A stretch of 64,000 nt of DNA from Myxacorys californica WJT36-NPBG1 (GCA_019359315.1 JAHHHO010000001.1:1-64000); one strand, 5' to 3'; positions 9,031 through 17,316 are shown, numbered from the stretch's first letter. The notes: generated from the letters alone by a model not told the origin. Numbers and translations are program-made.

Positions 9031-9552
9031 ATGGCTAAGTTCTCTTCGCTACTCAAGGGTTTACAGATTTTAGTAGTTGATGCTCACGCTGACTCTAGAA
9101 GACTGTTGTCGATGTTCTTCGATTTGTATGACATCACGACGGTTGAGGCAGCCAGCGCAGAAGAAGCTCTGAATATCGTGAATCAAATGTCGCCCGACCT
9201 TCTGATTAGCGAAGTCCGCTTACCGGATGAAACTGGCTACTCGCTCGTGCAGAAGGTGAAAGAACGGTTTAGCACAGAGTCCAAGACACGTGGAGTTGCA
9301 TGTCATGCTGAGATTCCAGCGATCGCCCTTACTTGCCATGCAAGTAAGGGCGATCGTGAAGAGGCGATCGCCGCTGGCTTCTCTCGGCACGTTGCAAAGC
9401 CGTGTAATTTGGACGAACTTCTAGGAGTCATTATTGAGTTAACTCAACCTTACCATCGCGTTCCGTTAGGGTCTAGCGGAACCAGTTATGCCCTCTGCTG
9501 TGAAGGGTGTTCATCTCTTAAAACAGACTCTGGAGACACTCCCCATTTCTAA
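9031..9552 (+). CDS. degenerate response-regulator receiver protein (Glu at phospho-site)
   Basis: A 173-residue protein with one receiver domain (residues ~10-135) and a short Cys-containing tail. The fold markers are present: ILVVDAHADSRRLL at the first strand, IPAIALT before the fourth helix, and HVAKPCNLDELL with the conserved Lys. The phospho-acceptor position reads LLISEVRLPDETG, Glu in place of Asp, and the acidic pair is Asp-Ala. It probably cannot be phosphorylated normally; Glu might mimic the phosphorylated state. Its 3' end overlaps or abuts the Crp-family gene, suggesting joint expression. A 17-base perfect hairpin lies within the coding sequence at 9320-9356. Confidence 0.8.
   Translation: MAKFSSLLKGLQILVVDAHADSRRLLSMFFDLYDITTVEAASAEEALNIVNQMSPDLLISEVRLPDETGYSLVQKVKERFSTESKTRGVACHAEIPAIALTCHASKGDREEAIAAGFSRHVAKPCNLDELLGVIIELTQPYHRVPLGSSGTSYALCCEGCSSLKTDSGDTPHF
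9320..9356 (+). other. 17-base perfect inverted repeat inside a coding sequence
   Basis: CGATCGCCCTTACTTGC (9320-9336) and GCAAGTAAGGGCGATCG (9340-9356) are exactly complementary with a 3-base CAT loop. Each arm includes a HIP1 core. It encodes the conserved receiver stretch from Ala-Ile-Ala to Gly-Asp-Arg, so the hairpin is not an insertion. Confidence 0.85.
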
Positions 9553-10264
9553 AGCTTTTCTCGTGCCTGCTAAAAACCATCTGCTTAATCTATTCTCCAA
9601 AGAACTTTACGAAAACCTTAGTCCTTCTTTCAAAGAAGTCTTCTTTGAAACGGGAGTTGTGCTTCATTATCCGGGTGAGACAATTGAGCAGGTCTATTTT
9701 CCGCTTAATTGTCTAGTGTCAGTCACAATTGCGATGAACAACGGCGCGACTGCTGAAACGGCTTTGCTAGGGAAGCACGAAGTTGTGGGCATCAACGCCG
9801 TTCTCAGCAGAAGACCGGCAACGACCCAGACAACCTATATGATTCAGCAAGAAGGCAGTGCGCTTAAGATTGATGCTAAAGTTTTGCGCCAAGAGTTTAA
9901 CCAGAGTCAAGAACTGCGGGATGTTCTGCTGGACTACACTCAAGCTTTGATTGCTCAGGTTTCTCAAACCGCTGCTTGTAATAGTCTGCACCCGCTAGAG
10001 CAACGCTTTGCACGCTGGCTTTTAGAGGTACAAGTCCGCAGTGAATCGAACGACCTGAAAATAACGCAGGAATTTATTGCGCATATGTTAGGCGTGCGGC
10101 GAGCCGGAGTGACGCAAGCCGCTCAAAAGTTTAAAGAAAGAGGGCTGATTCGCTATGGGCGTGGACACATCCAGATCATCGATCAGCAGGGGCTAGAATC
10201 TTCTGCCTGCGAGTGTTTTAGCTGCCTTAGGAAGGAGTACAATCGCCTGCTGGGAGGAACGTAA
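9488..10264 (+). CDS. Crp/Fnr-family transcriptional regulator
   Basis: Up to 258 residues. An N-terminal cyclic-nucleotide-binding-type beta-roll covers residues ~25-150 (VLHYPGETIEQVYFPLNCLVSV, TALLGKHEVVGI). The C-terminal winged helix is ITQEFIAHMLGVRRAGVTQAAQKFKERGLIRYGRGHI. A Cys-rich end (SSACECFSCLRKEY) is shared by a Crp-like group common in cyanobacteria and alphaproteobacteria. The annotated ATG at 9488 overlaps the receiver gene by 65 bases. A GTG at 9562, ten bases after that gene's stop, matches the usual family N-terminus (VPAKNHLL) and may be the true start. The ligand is unknown; residues binding cAMP are not evident. Confidence 0.85.
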   Translation: MPSAVKGVHLLKQTLETLPISKAFLVPAKNHLLNLFSKELYENLSPSFKEVFFETGVVLHYPGETIEQVYFPLNCLVSVTIAMNNGATAETALLGKHEVVGINAVLSRRPATTQTTYMIQQEGSALKIDAKVLRQEFNQSQELRDVLLDYTQALIAQVSQTAACNSLHPLEQRFARWLLEVQVRSESNDLKITQEFIAHMLGVRRAGVTQAAQKFKERGLIRYGRGHIQIIDQQGLESSACECFSCLRKEYNRLLGGT

Positions 10265-10399
10265 GGTTTAGAGTTGTAGACCTGCTGCTCAGCCTTGATG
10301 CTGTGTTTTAAAGGGGCGATGCGATCGCCTAACCACCCATCCATAACACTACCGAAGGTAAGAACATCAGTGAGCGAGACTTTTAAGTTGTCAGCCTTT

Positions 10400-10789
10400 A
10401 TGAGCAAGAAAATACATCAGACCATTTTGCTAATCGAGTCCGATGATGAGACTCGCCCCTTATTGCAAGCTAACCTCCAGGGCTGGGGCTATCAAGTGAT
10501 TGCCACAGTGGATGAGAAGGACGCCATTGCGCATACCTCTCACGCTAATGGTCAGATTGACCTAATTCTGATTAATCAAGTCGGATTCACAATTGAAGAC
10601 TATATCAATGTAGGACGGCGTATTCAGCGATCGCTAAACTTGCTACCGACTCCAGTCGTCATTTTGGCAGAAGGTTTTAGCGAGGATCTGGAAGGCAGGA
10701 CAATTCAGGTTGGTAAGGATGAATATGTGATGTATATGGAAGTTGCAGAGCAATTGATTACTCTTCTGAGGGAGCTTCTTCCGCGTTAA
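10400..10789 (+). CDS. degenerate receiver-domain protein (Asn at phospho-site)
   Basis: About 129 residues from the ATG at 10400 (MSKKIHQTILLIESDDETR). An in-frame extension to 10295 has no receiver-like sequence and no better ribosome site. The receiver fold is visible: the acidic pair in IESDDETR, PTPVVILAEGF as a central strand, and GKDEYVMY near the conserved Lys. The phospho-acceptor position reads IDLILINQVGF, Asn instead of Asp, and the following MPxxDG motif is lost. It is probably a pseudo-receiver. It is the third gene in a rightward group with the Crp-family regulator. Confidence 0.7.
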   Translation: MSKKIHQTILLIESDDETRPLLQANLQGWGYQVIATVDEKDAIAHTSHANGQIDLILINQVGFTIEDYINVGRRIQRSLNLLPTPVVILAEGFSEDLEGRTIQVGKDEYVMYMEVAEQLITLLRELLPR

Positions 10790-10804
10790 CAGATATCGCA
10801 TGAG

Positions 10805-11917
10805 CTACCGTTGCTGCAATCCTCCGAACGATCGCACCGCTTCAGCAAACTGAGCATTGCGCTCCATCAAGCCCATGTGCCCAGCAGGACGCAGAACAAG
10901 CAGCTCTGCTTTGGGAATATCCTGACTGAGCCGACGATGAGCCGACAAGAGAGTAGCAATGTCAGACTGACCAACAATAACCAGCACCGGAACATCAATA
11001 CCCAATAGCGTTTGGGTCTCATCGAACTTCAACATTGCCAGCGTGCCTCTTGCCAGTACGCCGGGAGAAGCCATCAATCCTAAGCGTGTTGCAAAGTCAA
11101 GTTGTCCCCGGGTCTCCCGCCCAGTAAATCCAGATAGTTCTGTTGTCAGGTGCATTGAACCATTAAGGTAGCTCAGTCCACTGATTAGCCAAGCCAAGGG
11201 AGATAAGGCGATTGTTAGATACAGCAACGGTTCAATCAACGGTTTCTGCAACGCAGTGAGCATTCGGTTGAGAATTGCAGTCTTAAGCGGATTCGTGTAG
11301 GTTGTATCGGCCAAGATTAGCCCAGCCACTCGTCGTTCCAAATGCTCTGGAAACAGGCGGCAAAAGGTGAGCAAGATCATGCCACCCATACTATGACCCA
11401 ACAGAAGGGCAGGTTGATCTCCGGCTAAAGACAGCACCGCTTCGAGATCACGAGCATATTTCTCGATCGAATAGTCGCGATTTTTTGGTTTAGTAGATTT
11501 GCCTAATCCTGGGAGATCCCACACAATCAGGTGAAAATGATCTGCAAGTTGTTGCTTGGCGTAGTACCAGACGGTGCTGTTAGGTCCCCAGCCGTGGGTC
11601 AAAATCAGCGGTGGTGCATCCGGTGAGCCGTAAAACTCAACGTGAATTTCGCTGCCATCGGGACGTGAGATCCGTTGTGCCCTATGACTGCGCTGCATGT
11701 TGGGTTCATCCTGACCAAAGCGCCGCAGTAAAAGGGTGATGGGCAAAAAACCCACACACGACCAGATGACCAGTGCCCATCCCAAAATTAACCAAGCGCG
11801 GTCAAGCAAGTCTTGCTCGTACCACTCGTGAAGTATGTAGATGCCGCTACCCAGCAGGGCGATCGAAATCAGTCCTGCAATCCATCGAAATAGAAAATCA
11901 AGCGGCGTAAACACCAT
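10805..11917 (-). CDS. membrane-anchored alpha/beta hydrolase
   Basis: A 370-residue protein. Two hydrophobic segments near the N-terminus (residues ~10-27, IAGLISIALLGSGIYIL, and ~42-64, AWLILGWALVIWSCVGF) anchor it. The alpha/beta-hydrolase fold follows. The oxyanion motif is LILTHGWGPNST, the nucleophile elbow is LLLGHSMGGMIL with Ser near residue 176, the acid is in VLVIVGQSDIATL, and the final His is in RPAGHMGLME. The complete catalytic triad suggests an active esterase, lipase or haloperoxidase-type enzyme. The substrate is unknown. It is convergent with the pseudo-receiver gene, 15 bases away. Confidence 0.85.
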   Translation of the reverse strand: MVFTPLDFLFRWIAGLISIALLGSGIYILHEWYEQDLLDRAWLILGWALVIWSCVGFLPITLLLRRFGQDEPNMQRSHRAQRISRPDGSEIHVEFYGSPDAPPLILTHGWGPNSTVWYYAKQQLADHFHLIVWDLPGLGKSTKPKNRDYSIEKYARDLEAVLSLAGDQPALLLGHSMGGMILLTFCRLFPEHLERRVAGLILADTTYTNPLKTAILNRMLTALQKPLIEPLLYLTIALSPLAWLISGLSYLNGSMHLTTELSGFTGRETRGQLDFATRLGLMASPGVLARGTLAMLKFDETQTLLGIDVPVLVIVGQSDIATLLSAHRRLSQDIPKAELLVLRPAGHMGLMERNAQFAEAVRSFGGLQQR

Positions 11918-12099
11918 GTGTCAAAACCTTTAGAGAGGATAAATAGCCGGTTTTGACTATATACGTGAAACCGAGATATTCACAACATCCAAAGGTTGGA
12001 AATAGAGCAGTATTTTACTTGATATAGATTCCTTAAATTAGTTTGAGATCGCCGAAGTGTTCGAGCTATTGAGGGATCTGTTTAGTTGGTGTTAACGGT

Positions 12100-12501
12100 T
12101 TATTTCTTTTTCGTTGCGATCGCCATTTTCACACCATCAATTTTGCGGACTTGATCCATCACCGCAACAACTTGACCATGACCCACTTTCTCATCCGCAT
12201 GAATCACCACAACAGGTTGCTGATTTGCTTGCACTAGTGTTCTCACACCCGTTTCAAGTTGCTCTAATTGGATCGGTTTGCGATTTAGTGCAACTTGACC
12301 GTCAGGCTGAATACTCACCGCAATTCGGGTCTGCTGCTGGCTTTTTGCAGTTGCGGCTTGCGGAAGATTGAGCGGGAGTCCTTCCGATCGCGTCAGAAAC
12401 AACGTTGACATAATAAAGAATGTCAGAATCGAAAAGACCACATCGAGCATTGGAGTAACGTTTAACTCAAGGGGATAGTCTTGTTCTTCAGGCGCACGCA
12501 T
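12100..12501 (-). CDS. exbD: ExbD/TolR-family proton-channel subunit
   Basis: About 133 residues from the ATG at 12501 (MRAPEEQDYPLELN). A TTG at 12561 would add 20 residues unlike the family. One transmembrane helix carries the essential Asp: NVTPMLDVVFSILTFFIMST. The periplasmic domain ends with a typical ExbD motif, VVIHADEKVGHGQVVAVMDQVRKIDGVKMAIATK. With ExbB it forms the proton-driven motor that energises TonB in the inner membrane. It lies 79 bases behind exbB in the same direction, so the two are probably co-transcribed. Confidence 0.93.
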   Translation of the reverse strand: MRAPEEQDYPLELNVTPMLDVVFSILTFFIMSTLFLTRSEGLPLNLPQAATAKSQQQTRIAVSIQPDGQVALNRKPIQLEQLETGVRTLVQANQQPVVVIHADEKVGHGQVVAVMDQVRKIDGVKMAIATKKK

Positions 12502-12580
12502 AAAGGGTATAGGGTATGAGGTAGGGTTTGGACAATAGATGAGCAGAAACTGCTGGAGCAACTTTTATCAATAGCTAGGC

Positions 12581-13312
12581 TTAATAGCTAGACTGTCCGC
12601 CATTTGACGCGAGGTGACGGATTGCTGCGGATAGTTGATTGATCAAAGACTGATCGGCACTGCGATCCTCCACAGTCTGGTTTCGCCAATCGCAGCGCTT
12701 GCGGTATACAAGTTCCAGTTGCCCGCCGTACTCTTGAATCAATGCCATTTGTCGCTGATACAAGTTTCTAAAAATGCTGGCAAACAAGAGACATACCACC
12801 GCGACCACCATCCCCGCCGCTGTCGTAATCAGGGCTTCACTAATTCCCGCCGAAACGCCTGCGGTCGCCGTTCCACCAATGTCACCAATATTTAGCGAAC
12901 CAAAGGCAGTGATTAGTCCTGTGATTGTTCCGAGCAATCCGAGCAATGGCGCTAAGCCAACGAACATTTCGAGAATGCTACCAAATCGCTTCATCACTGG
13001 AATTTCTGCCTGTAGCTCACTTTCCATAGCAAGGCGAAACTCCTCAGGTGAGGGATTTTCTAAGGCGAAGGCAGCTGAGAAAATGCGTGCGATCGGTAAA
13101 TCAATATTGCGCTTGACTTTCTCTTCTACAAGTTCAGGCTGATGTCGGTATAACTCAACCAATTCTTTGGCAAAGCGGGGCTGCCGCTTGACAACTCTTG
13201 ACCAAAATCGAATTCGTTCAGCAATCAAAGCCGTGGCGATAACCAAAAAGCCAAAAAGAATGAGAACAACCAACTGCCCACTTAGGGGCATTTTTAACAA
13301 AGATTCTAGCAT
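12581..13312 (-). CDS. exbB: ExbB/MotA-TolQ-family proton-channel subunit
   Basis: About 243 residues from the ATG at 13312 (MLESLLKMPLSGQLVVLILFG), preceded by GGAG with good spacing. A GTG nine codons further upstream lacks a comparable site. Three membrane segments are visible: the N-terminal one, then the MotA/ExbB signature LEMFVGLAPLLGLLGTITGLITAF, and ISEALITTAAGMVVAVVCLLFASIF. It forms the pentameric channel that uses proton flow with ExbD to drive TonB. It is divergent from tonB across a 344-base region, which suggests shared iron-responsive control. Confidence 0.94.
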   Translation of the reverse strand: MLESLLKMPLSGQLVVLILFGFLVIATALIAERIRFWSRVVKRQPRFAKELVELYRHQPELVEEKVKRNIDLPIARIFSAAFALENPSPEEFRLAMESELQAEIPVMKRFGSILEMFVGLAPLLGLLGTITGLITAFGSLNIGDIGGTATAGVSAGISEALITTAAGMVVAVVCLLFASIFRNLYQRQMALIQEYGGQLELVYRKRCDWRNQTVEDRSADQSLINQLSAAIRHLASNGGQSSY

Positions 13313-13656
13313 GAGTTTGCTCCAGCAGCGATTTGGCACAACAGAAAAATGGAGGTAGCAAATAGGAGCATCACATAATGCAACTGCTTCTCAATATAGA
13401 CTCCTCAAGTGAGCGTAAATCTAGCGGTCATCCCTGTCAAGAGTTTACTCACAAATAACAAACATAAGTACGGGCTGAACAACACTCTTTTGCTCCCTAA
13501 AACTCAATCAGATCGGCCTTTTTAATCACTTATACAAAAATCTAAGCATCAAAATTTGAGCAACAGCTTGTGCAAAATGATCTATTGACAGGGATCATCG
13601 ACTGAACTAATCTGACAAGGAGGAAAATGTCAACTGCAACTATTTATCAATAGCTC
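13313..13656. promoter_or_regulatory. divergent exbB/tonB control region
   Basis: About 340 bases between divergent exbB and tonB, so promoters for both must lie here. I found no convincing Fur-like site; the best candidate, near 13390, matches only about 9 of 14 consensus positions. Near the tonB end there is a strong AAGGAGG at 13617-13623 followed by a tiny open frame. Confidence 0.45.
13627..13653 (+). CDS. possible eight-codon leader peptide before tonB
   Basis: ATG at 13627 opens an eight-residue frame (MSTATIYQ) ending at TAG 13651-13653, only three bases before the tonB ATG at 13657. A consensus Shine-Dalgarno (13617-13623) stands in front of this ATG, though with short three-base spacing, whereas tonB has none of its own. 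Translation of tonB may depend on termination-reinitiation. It could also be chance. Confidence 0.3.
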   Translation: MSTATIYQ

Positions 13657-15327
13657 ATGAGTTTCTCCAAAATCGCCTCTGAGCAGCGGGAGAAAGAGTC
13701 CGCCCTGCTAAAAAAATTCCTGTCACGCGGATTTCCGGGTGCGATCGCGCTGCACATTGTGCTACTCGCTCTCTTTGCGTTTGCGTGGCGTCCGTTGCCA
13801 GAAGTGGCTGAGGCGCAGGATGAGATTGAAATTATCGCTGACGATCAACCGATCGAGGAACCGCTGGATGCTCCGGTGGGTGAAGATGCAGGCGGCAGTG
13901 GAGGCGGCGACGAGCAGTTCTCCTTGTTTAATCCAAATCCTGCTCCGCCGCCTACTAGTGATTCTATTGAGGTTGCAGTTGCTCCAGTAGTCCCTCTTGA
14001 CCCGATTGAGACACCTCCACCCGTCGAAGAGCCGGAGGTCGTTGAAGAAACCCCTACTCCTACACCAACTCCCACTCCTACACCGACTCCCACTCCCACT
14101 CCAAGCCCTAGTCCGACTCCCACTCCCAGCCCTAGTCCAACTCCTAGCCCTTCACCAAGTCCATTTCCGACTTCAACGCCTTATCCTGATGCGCCGCCGA
14201 GTCCAAGTCCTTCACCGACTCCTCAAGCCGCGACCCCTTCACCAAGTCCTTCACCGACCTCAGTTGCAGCCGCTCCCGGTGCTCAAGGTACTGCCGATAA
14301 TCAGCAGAACCAGAATAGTACTGCTGGCAGTGCGAATCAGCCTGGAAATCAGAACGGCGCAGGTCAAAATGGAAATACTGCGAGCGGAACTAGCACAGGT
14401 AGTGGGAATGGCATTGGAAATGGTGTTGGAAACGGTACTGGAGACGGAATCGGTAATAGTGGCACCGGAAATGGTGTTGGAAACGGAAACGGTAGCGGTA
14501 CTGGAAATGGAACTGGAGCAGGGCAACAAGGTCGAAAACCGGATGCGCCCGAACCGCAATCTTCTCCTGTAGCAATTCGGCAAGCTCCGCCACGAGAGGA
14601 TTCCGATCCACCGCGATCGGGCAAGAAGAAGCCCAAATGTAAAGACAACTGTAGTTTAGATGAATATTTGGGGGCAGAAGGATCGGCTCGGTTTGATTTT
14701 GATGTTGATAAAGACGGCAAGCCAACAAACATTCGGTTGAGAACATCGAGCGGCAATGCAGAGGTCGATCGTAAAGCGCAAGAAGCGATCGAACGTCGTC
14801 GGTATGAAGCCTCGGAAAATGGCTATCAAGGACAGCGCATTCGCGTAACTTCAGAGATGGAAAACTCTGATTTCCAGCGCCAAAATGCTGAACGCCGTCG
14901 CACCGAAGAAGCGCAACGGGCAGAGCGGGATGCCCAACGGGCTGCACAGGAGCGCTTAGAGCAAGAGCGGCTTCAACGTGAGGCGCAGGAGAGCCGTCCA
15001 CCTGCCGCCGCTTCGCAACCAACTACACCCCCGGCATCGGCTCCGCCCGCAGAATCGACTACACCTCCATCTGTGGCACCGCCCGTCGAAGCGCCTCCTG
15101 TGGAGCCTCCTCCAGAAGCACCACCCGCCGAAGCGCCCCCTGTGGAAGCACCGCCCCCTGCGGAACCACCTGTGGAGCCTCCTCCAGAAGCACCGCCCGT
15201 CGAAGCACCTCCTGTGGAGCCTCCTCCAGAAGCACCACCCGCCGAAGCACCTCCTGTGGAAGCACCGCCCCCTGCGGAACCACCACCGGCAGAACCCCCT
15301 GTAGAAGCACCACCTACAGGTCAATAG
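13657..15327 (+). CDS. tonB: TonB energy transducer with internal TonB domain and long proline-rich tail
   Basis: A 556-residue inner-membrane protein that would carry ExbBD energy to outer-membrane receptors. A single N-terminal membrane anchor lies at residues ~28-44 ([16 protein letters not shown]). A periplasm-spanning linker follows: acidic and Pro-rich, then Thr-Pro and Ser-Pro repeats (residues ~130-205), then a Gly-Asn repeat (~225-290). The TonB C-terminal-type domain is recognisable at ~338-402 ([38 protein letters not shown]). Unusually, this domain is followed by ~150 more residues: a charged coiled coil ([20 protein letters not shown]) and a Pro-Glu-Ala repeat. TonB domains normally end the protein. 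The ATG has no ribosome site of its own. Confidence 0.88.
   Translation: MSFSKIASEQREKESALLKKFLSRGFPGAIALHIVLLALFAFAWRPLPEVAEAQDEIEIIADDQPIEEPLDAPVGEDAGGSGGGDEQFSLFNPNPAPPPTSDSIEVAVAPVVPLDPIETPPPVEEPEVVEETPTPTPTPTPTPTPTPTPSPSPTPTPSPSPTPSPSPSPFPTSTPYPDAPPSPSPSPTPQAATPSPSPSPTSVAAAPGAQGTADNQQNQNSTAGSANQPGNQNGAGQNGNTASGTSTGSGNGIGNGVGNGTGDGIGNSGTGNGVGNGNGSGTGNGTGAGQQGRKPDAPEPQSSPVAIRQAPPREDSDPPRSGKKKPKCKDNCSLDEYLGAEGSARFDFDVDKDGKPTNIRLRTSSGNAEVDRKAQEAIERRRYEASENGYQGQRIRVTSEMENSDFQRQNAERRRTEEAQRAERDAQRAAQERLEQERLQREAQESRPPAAASQPTTPPASAPPAESTTPPSVAPPVEAPPVEPPPEAPPAEAPPVEAPPPAEPPVEPPPEAPPVEAPPVEPPPEAPPAEAPPVEAPPPAEPPPAEPPVEAPPTGQ
14050..14280 (+). repeat. simple-sequence repeats encoding Thr-Pro and Ser-Pro stretches
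   Basis: Short tandem units of ACTCCC, ACTCCT, CCTAGT and CCTTCACC types encode a (TP)n then (SP)n linker in tonB. Such tracts vary in length by slippage. A rod-like Pro linker suits spanning the periplasm. Confidence 0.7.
15085..15285 (+). repeat. 114-base tandem duplication in the tonB tail
   Basis: A segment encoding about 29 residues that begins [14 protein letters not shown] starts at 15085 and again at 15199, exactly 114 bases (38 codons) later, with nearly identical nucleotide sequence. The unit is itself made of PPVEAPP-like sub-repeats. Confidence 0.85.
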
Positions 15328-15360
15328 GGCTGCATTCTAAATTAGCGAGCAGTTTCTTTT

Positions 15361-15388
15361 GAGTTGCGTTTAGCACTAAACGCAACTC
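15361..15388 (+). terminator. hairpin downstream of tonB
   Basis: GAGTTGCGTTTA (15361-15372) pairs perfectly with TAAACGCAACTC (15377-15388) around a GCAC loop, 33 bases after the tonB stop. The 12-base stem is strong but no T-run follows. Confidence 0.55.
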
Positions 15389-15755
15389 CAACATGGATTC
15401 ACTGACAATAGACTCATTGACAAGGGGATGATCCAAGGAAAACGCAAAAACTAGCGGCTCCTGTAACAATCTTGATGTCTAAATATTGATGTCTAAAATA
15501 TCTGGGCGATTAGCAGAAGCATGAACAAGTTTATCAATACAGATTTATCAGTATTCAGTGTCTCTATTCATTAATGCTTGTATTCGTCTTCGCATTGGCA
15601 TTTTATCTAACGTGACCGACATATCTAGGTAGCGATCGCTAAAGTGTTAGATCGGTTCAGAAAGCAGAAAATTGTTAAGTACAAGTTGAAACCCCAGTTT
15701 TGAGTTTCTGAGAACGTTCGATTTTGCTCGCTTCCGTGCAGCAAAATTTCGAGTG
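15389..15755. other. intergenic region between convergent tonB and fetB-like genes
   Basis: About 370 bases with no supported gene. TTGATGTCTAAA is repeated at about 15471 and 15486. No RNA or element was recognised. Confidence 0.4.
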
Positions 15756-16556
15756 TTATTTAACCTTGTTTAACCGTTCTAGACGAAGCTGATGTTCTCG
15801 GCTAAATAACACTTGAAACGTTAGCAATATAACGCCGATCGTTCCTAGCGCAGTGCCAGAGGCAATCATAAAGATGATGACAATCTGATAGCGGACAGCA
15901 TCGATCGGACTTGCTCCTGCTAAAATCTGCCCTGTCATCATTCCTGGTAAACTGACCAATCCCATCACCAGCATCGAATTAATGGTCGGAATCATCCCCG
16001 TCCGCAGCGCTTCTTGAATCCGCTTGTGGGCTGCCTCCCATCGGGTTGCGCCCAATGCCAAAAACGCTTCGATCTGATCCCGGCGGCTCGCCAAGTCTTC
16101 AGTAAAGCGATCGAGCGCCAGAGAAATGCCTGTGAGAGCATTTCCTAACACCATGCCCAGAAGGGGAATCACATACTGAGGGTCGTACCAAGGTTCGACA
16201 CGAATAATGCCACTCACTGCCAGCCCGGTCACCAGAAACGAGGAGGTTAGAATTGAGAAAAAGCTATTCCAGTAGATGCGTCTAAATCGTCTTCGAGTCC
16301 GATCGACCGCAGAGGCACCCGCCATGGCTGTCATTGCCAGCGCAACTAGCAAGACCCATAGCGGATTGCGGAGCGTGAAAACCCACTCTAGGACATATCC
16401 CACAAGCAAAAGTTGAACGATCATCCGCACTGAAGCGATCGCTAAACGACGCTCAAGCCCTAATTGGAGAACAACAGACAGAATCACGTTAATCAAAATC
16501 AACGCCGCTGCTAAAGCGAGTTGTCCGTTGTTGATCTGAATGTAGCTCTGCTCCAT
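15756..16556 (-). CDS. FetB/YbbM-family ABC transporter permease
   Basis: About 266 residues from the ATG at 16556 (MEQSYIQINNGQLALAAAL), which overlaps the stop of the upstream ATPase gene by one base (TGATG) and follows GGAGG. An in-frame extension to 16628 lies inside that gene. Several membrane segments are visible (LAAALILINVILSVVLQLGL, IVQLLLVGYVLEWVF, VLLVALAMTAMAGA, SFFSILTSSFLVTGLAVSGI, VIIFMIASGTALGTIGVILL). The family hallmark region is LGMVLGNALTGISLAL and LALGATRWEA. The E. coli FetAB relative is reported to export iron and aid oxidative-stress resistance. Here it ends the leftward siderophore-transport run. Confidence 0.8.
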   Translation of the reverse strand: MEQSYIQINNGQLALAAALILINVILSVVLQLGLERRLAIASVRMIVQLLLVGYVLEWVFTLRNPLWVLLVALAMTAMAGASAVDRTRRRFRRIYWNSFFSILTSSFLVTGLAVSGIIRVEPWYDPQYVIPLLGMVLGNALTGISLALDRFTEDLASRRDQIEAFLALGATRWEAAHKRIQEALRTGMIPTINSMLVMGLVSLPGMMTGQILAGASPIDAVRYQIVIIFMIASGTALGTIGVILLTFQVLFSREHQLRLERLNKVK

Positions 16557-17260
16557 CACCCTCCTCCATTCAAGGTAATTTGACGATCGGTGATCCGTTG
16601 AATCTGAGTCGGATCGTGACTCGTCCAAAGATAAGCTCTTTGTAAATTCTCAGCCCGCCAAGCTTGCACCAATGCTTCGAGTCGTCGAGCGGTCTCAATA
16701 TCCAGCGAAGCTGTTGGCTCATCGAGTAGAAGAATGCGCGGCGAAAGCTGTAAGGCTCGTAAAAAGGCAACAATTTGAGCTTCTCCGCCTGAAAGGACTG
16801 CGCTAGGGCGCTGCAAAAAATCTGCTGTCCGTCCTAAGAGCTTGAGATAATGCAAAATTTGGTTGCGATCGTAAGTGCGATCGCGATGAATCGCCAATCG
16901 ATACACCTGCTGAAGATTCTCTTCAACGGTTCCTTCTGTGAGTGCAGGGCGTTGGTGAAGATAAATCACCTGCGATCGATAGCGTGGCATAAACTGACGC
17001 TCCATCGGTTGCCCATCGAAGATAATGCGTCCTGCCTGAATTGGGTCAAGACCTGCTAGCGCCCGCAGTAATAGGCTTTTGCCAGCCCCTGAAGGCCCTA
17101 CAACAGCGATGCGATCGCCTTGGAAAGCATCAAAACTAATACCCTGCCAGATCCATTGTCCCTGCAATTGTCGGCTTAAGCTGACGGCTGAAAGGAGAGA
17201 GCCATGAGCAAGCCCCGCTTGAGTAGCTCTCTGTTTAATTGGCTCAGTTGTCACTGGCAT
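16556..17260 (-). CDS. FetA/YbbL-family ABC transporter ATP-binding protein
   Basis: About 234 residues. ATPase motifs are complete: Walker A VVGPSGAGKSLLLR, Q-loop IYLHQRP, signature VLSGGEAQIVA, Walker [14 protein letters not shown] and the switch His in LWTSHDP. Three starts are possible: TTG 17272, ATG 17260, or GTG 17254, the last with GGAG at ideal spacing. I list the ATG. It pairs with the downstream permease through a one-base overlap. It lies 44-60 bases after the MFS gene on the same strand, so it may belong to the siderophore operon. Confidence 0.83.
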   Translation of the reverse strand: MPVTTEPIKQRATQAGLAHGSLLSAVSLSRQLQGQWIWQGISFDAFQGDRIAVVGPSGAGKSLLLRALAGLDPIQAGRIIFDGQPMERQFMPRYRSQVIYLHQRPALTEGTVEENLQQVYRLAIHRDRTYDRNQILHYLKLLGRTADFLQRPSAVLSGGEAQIVAFLRALQLSPRILLLDEPTASLDIETARRLEALVQAWRAENLQRAYLWTSHDPTQIQRITDRQITLNGGG

Positions 17261-17316
17261 CTCCTTTGTCAAAACCCTATTTTGTCAACAACCCTATCGA
17301 TATTCAGTCTAGGTCG

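Noticed and set aside
13380-13400. Possible Fur site in the exbB/tonB region
   Set aside because: The best alignment reaches only about 9 of 14 consensus positions, which is expected by chance in A/T-rich intergenic DNA.
14050-14280. Regular short repeats that might suggest a CRISPR array
   Set aside because: The units are six-base codon pairs encoding Thr-Pro and Ser-Pro in frame within tonB. There are no spacers or palindromic repeat units.
13845-15324. Several long open frames on both strands within tonB, some over 200 codons
   Set aside because: They arise from the low-complexity Pro/Thr/Ser/Gly repeats of tonB. Their translations are repetitive (Val-Gly, Leu-Pro, Arg-Cys-Phe runs) and lack start signals.
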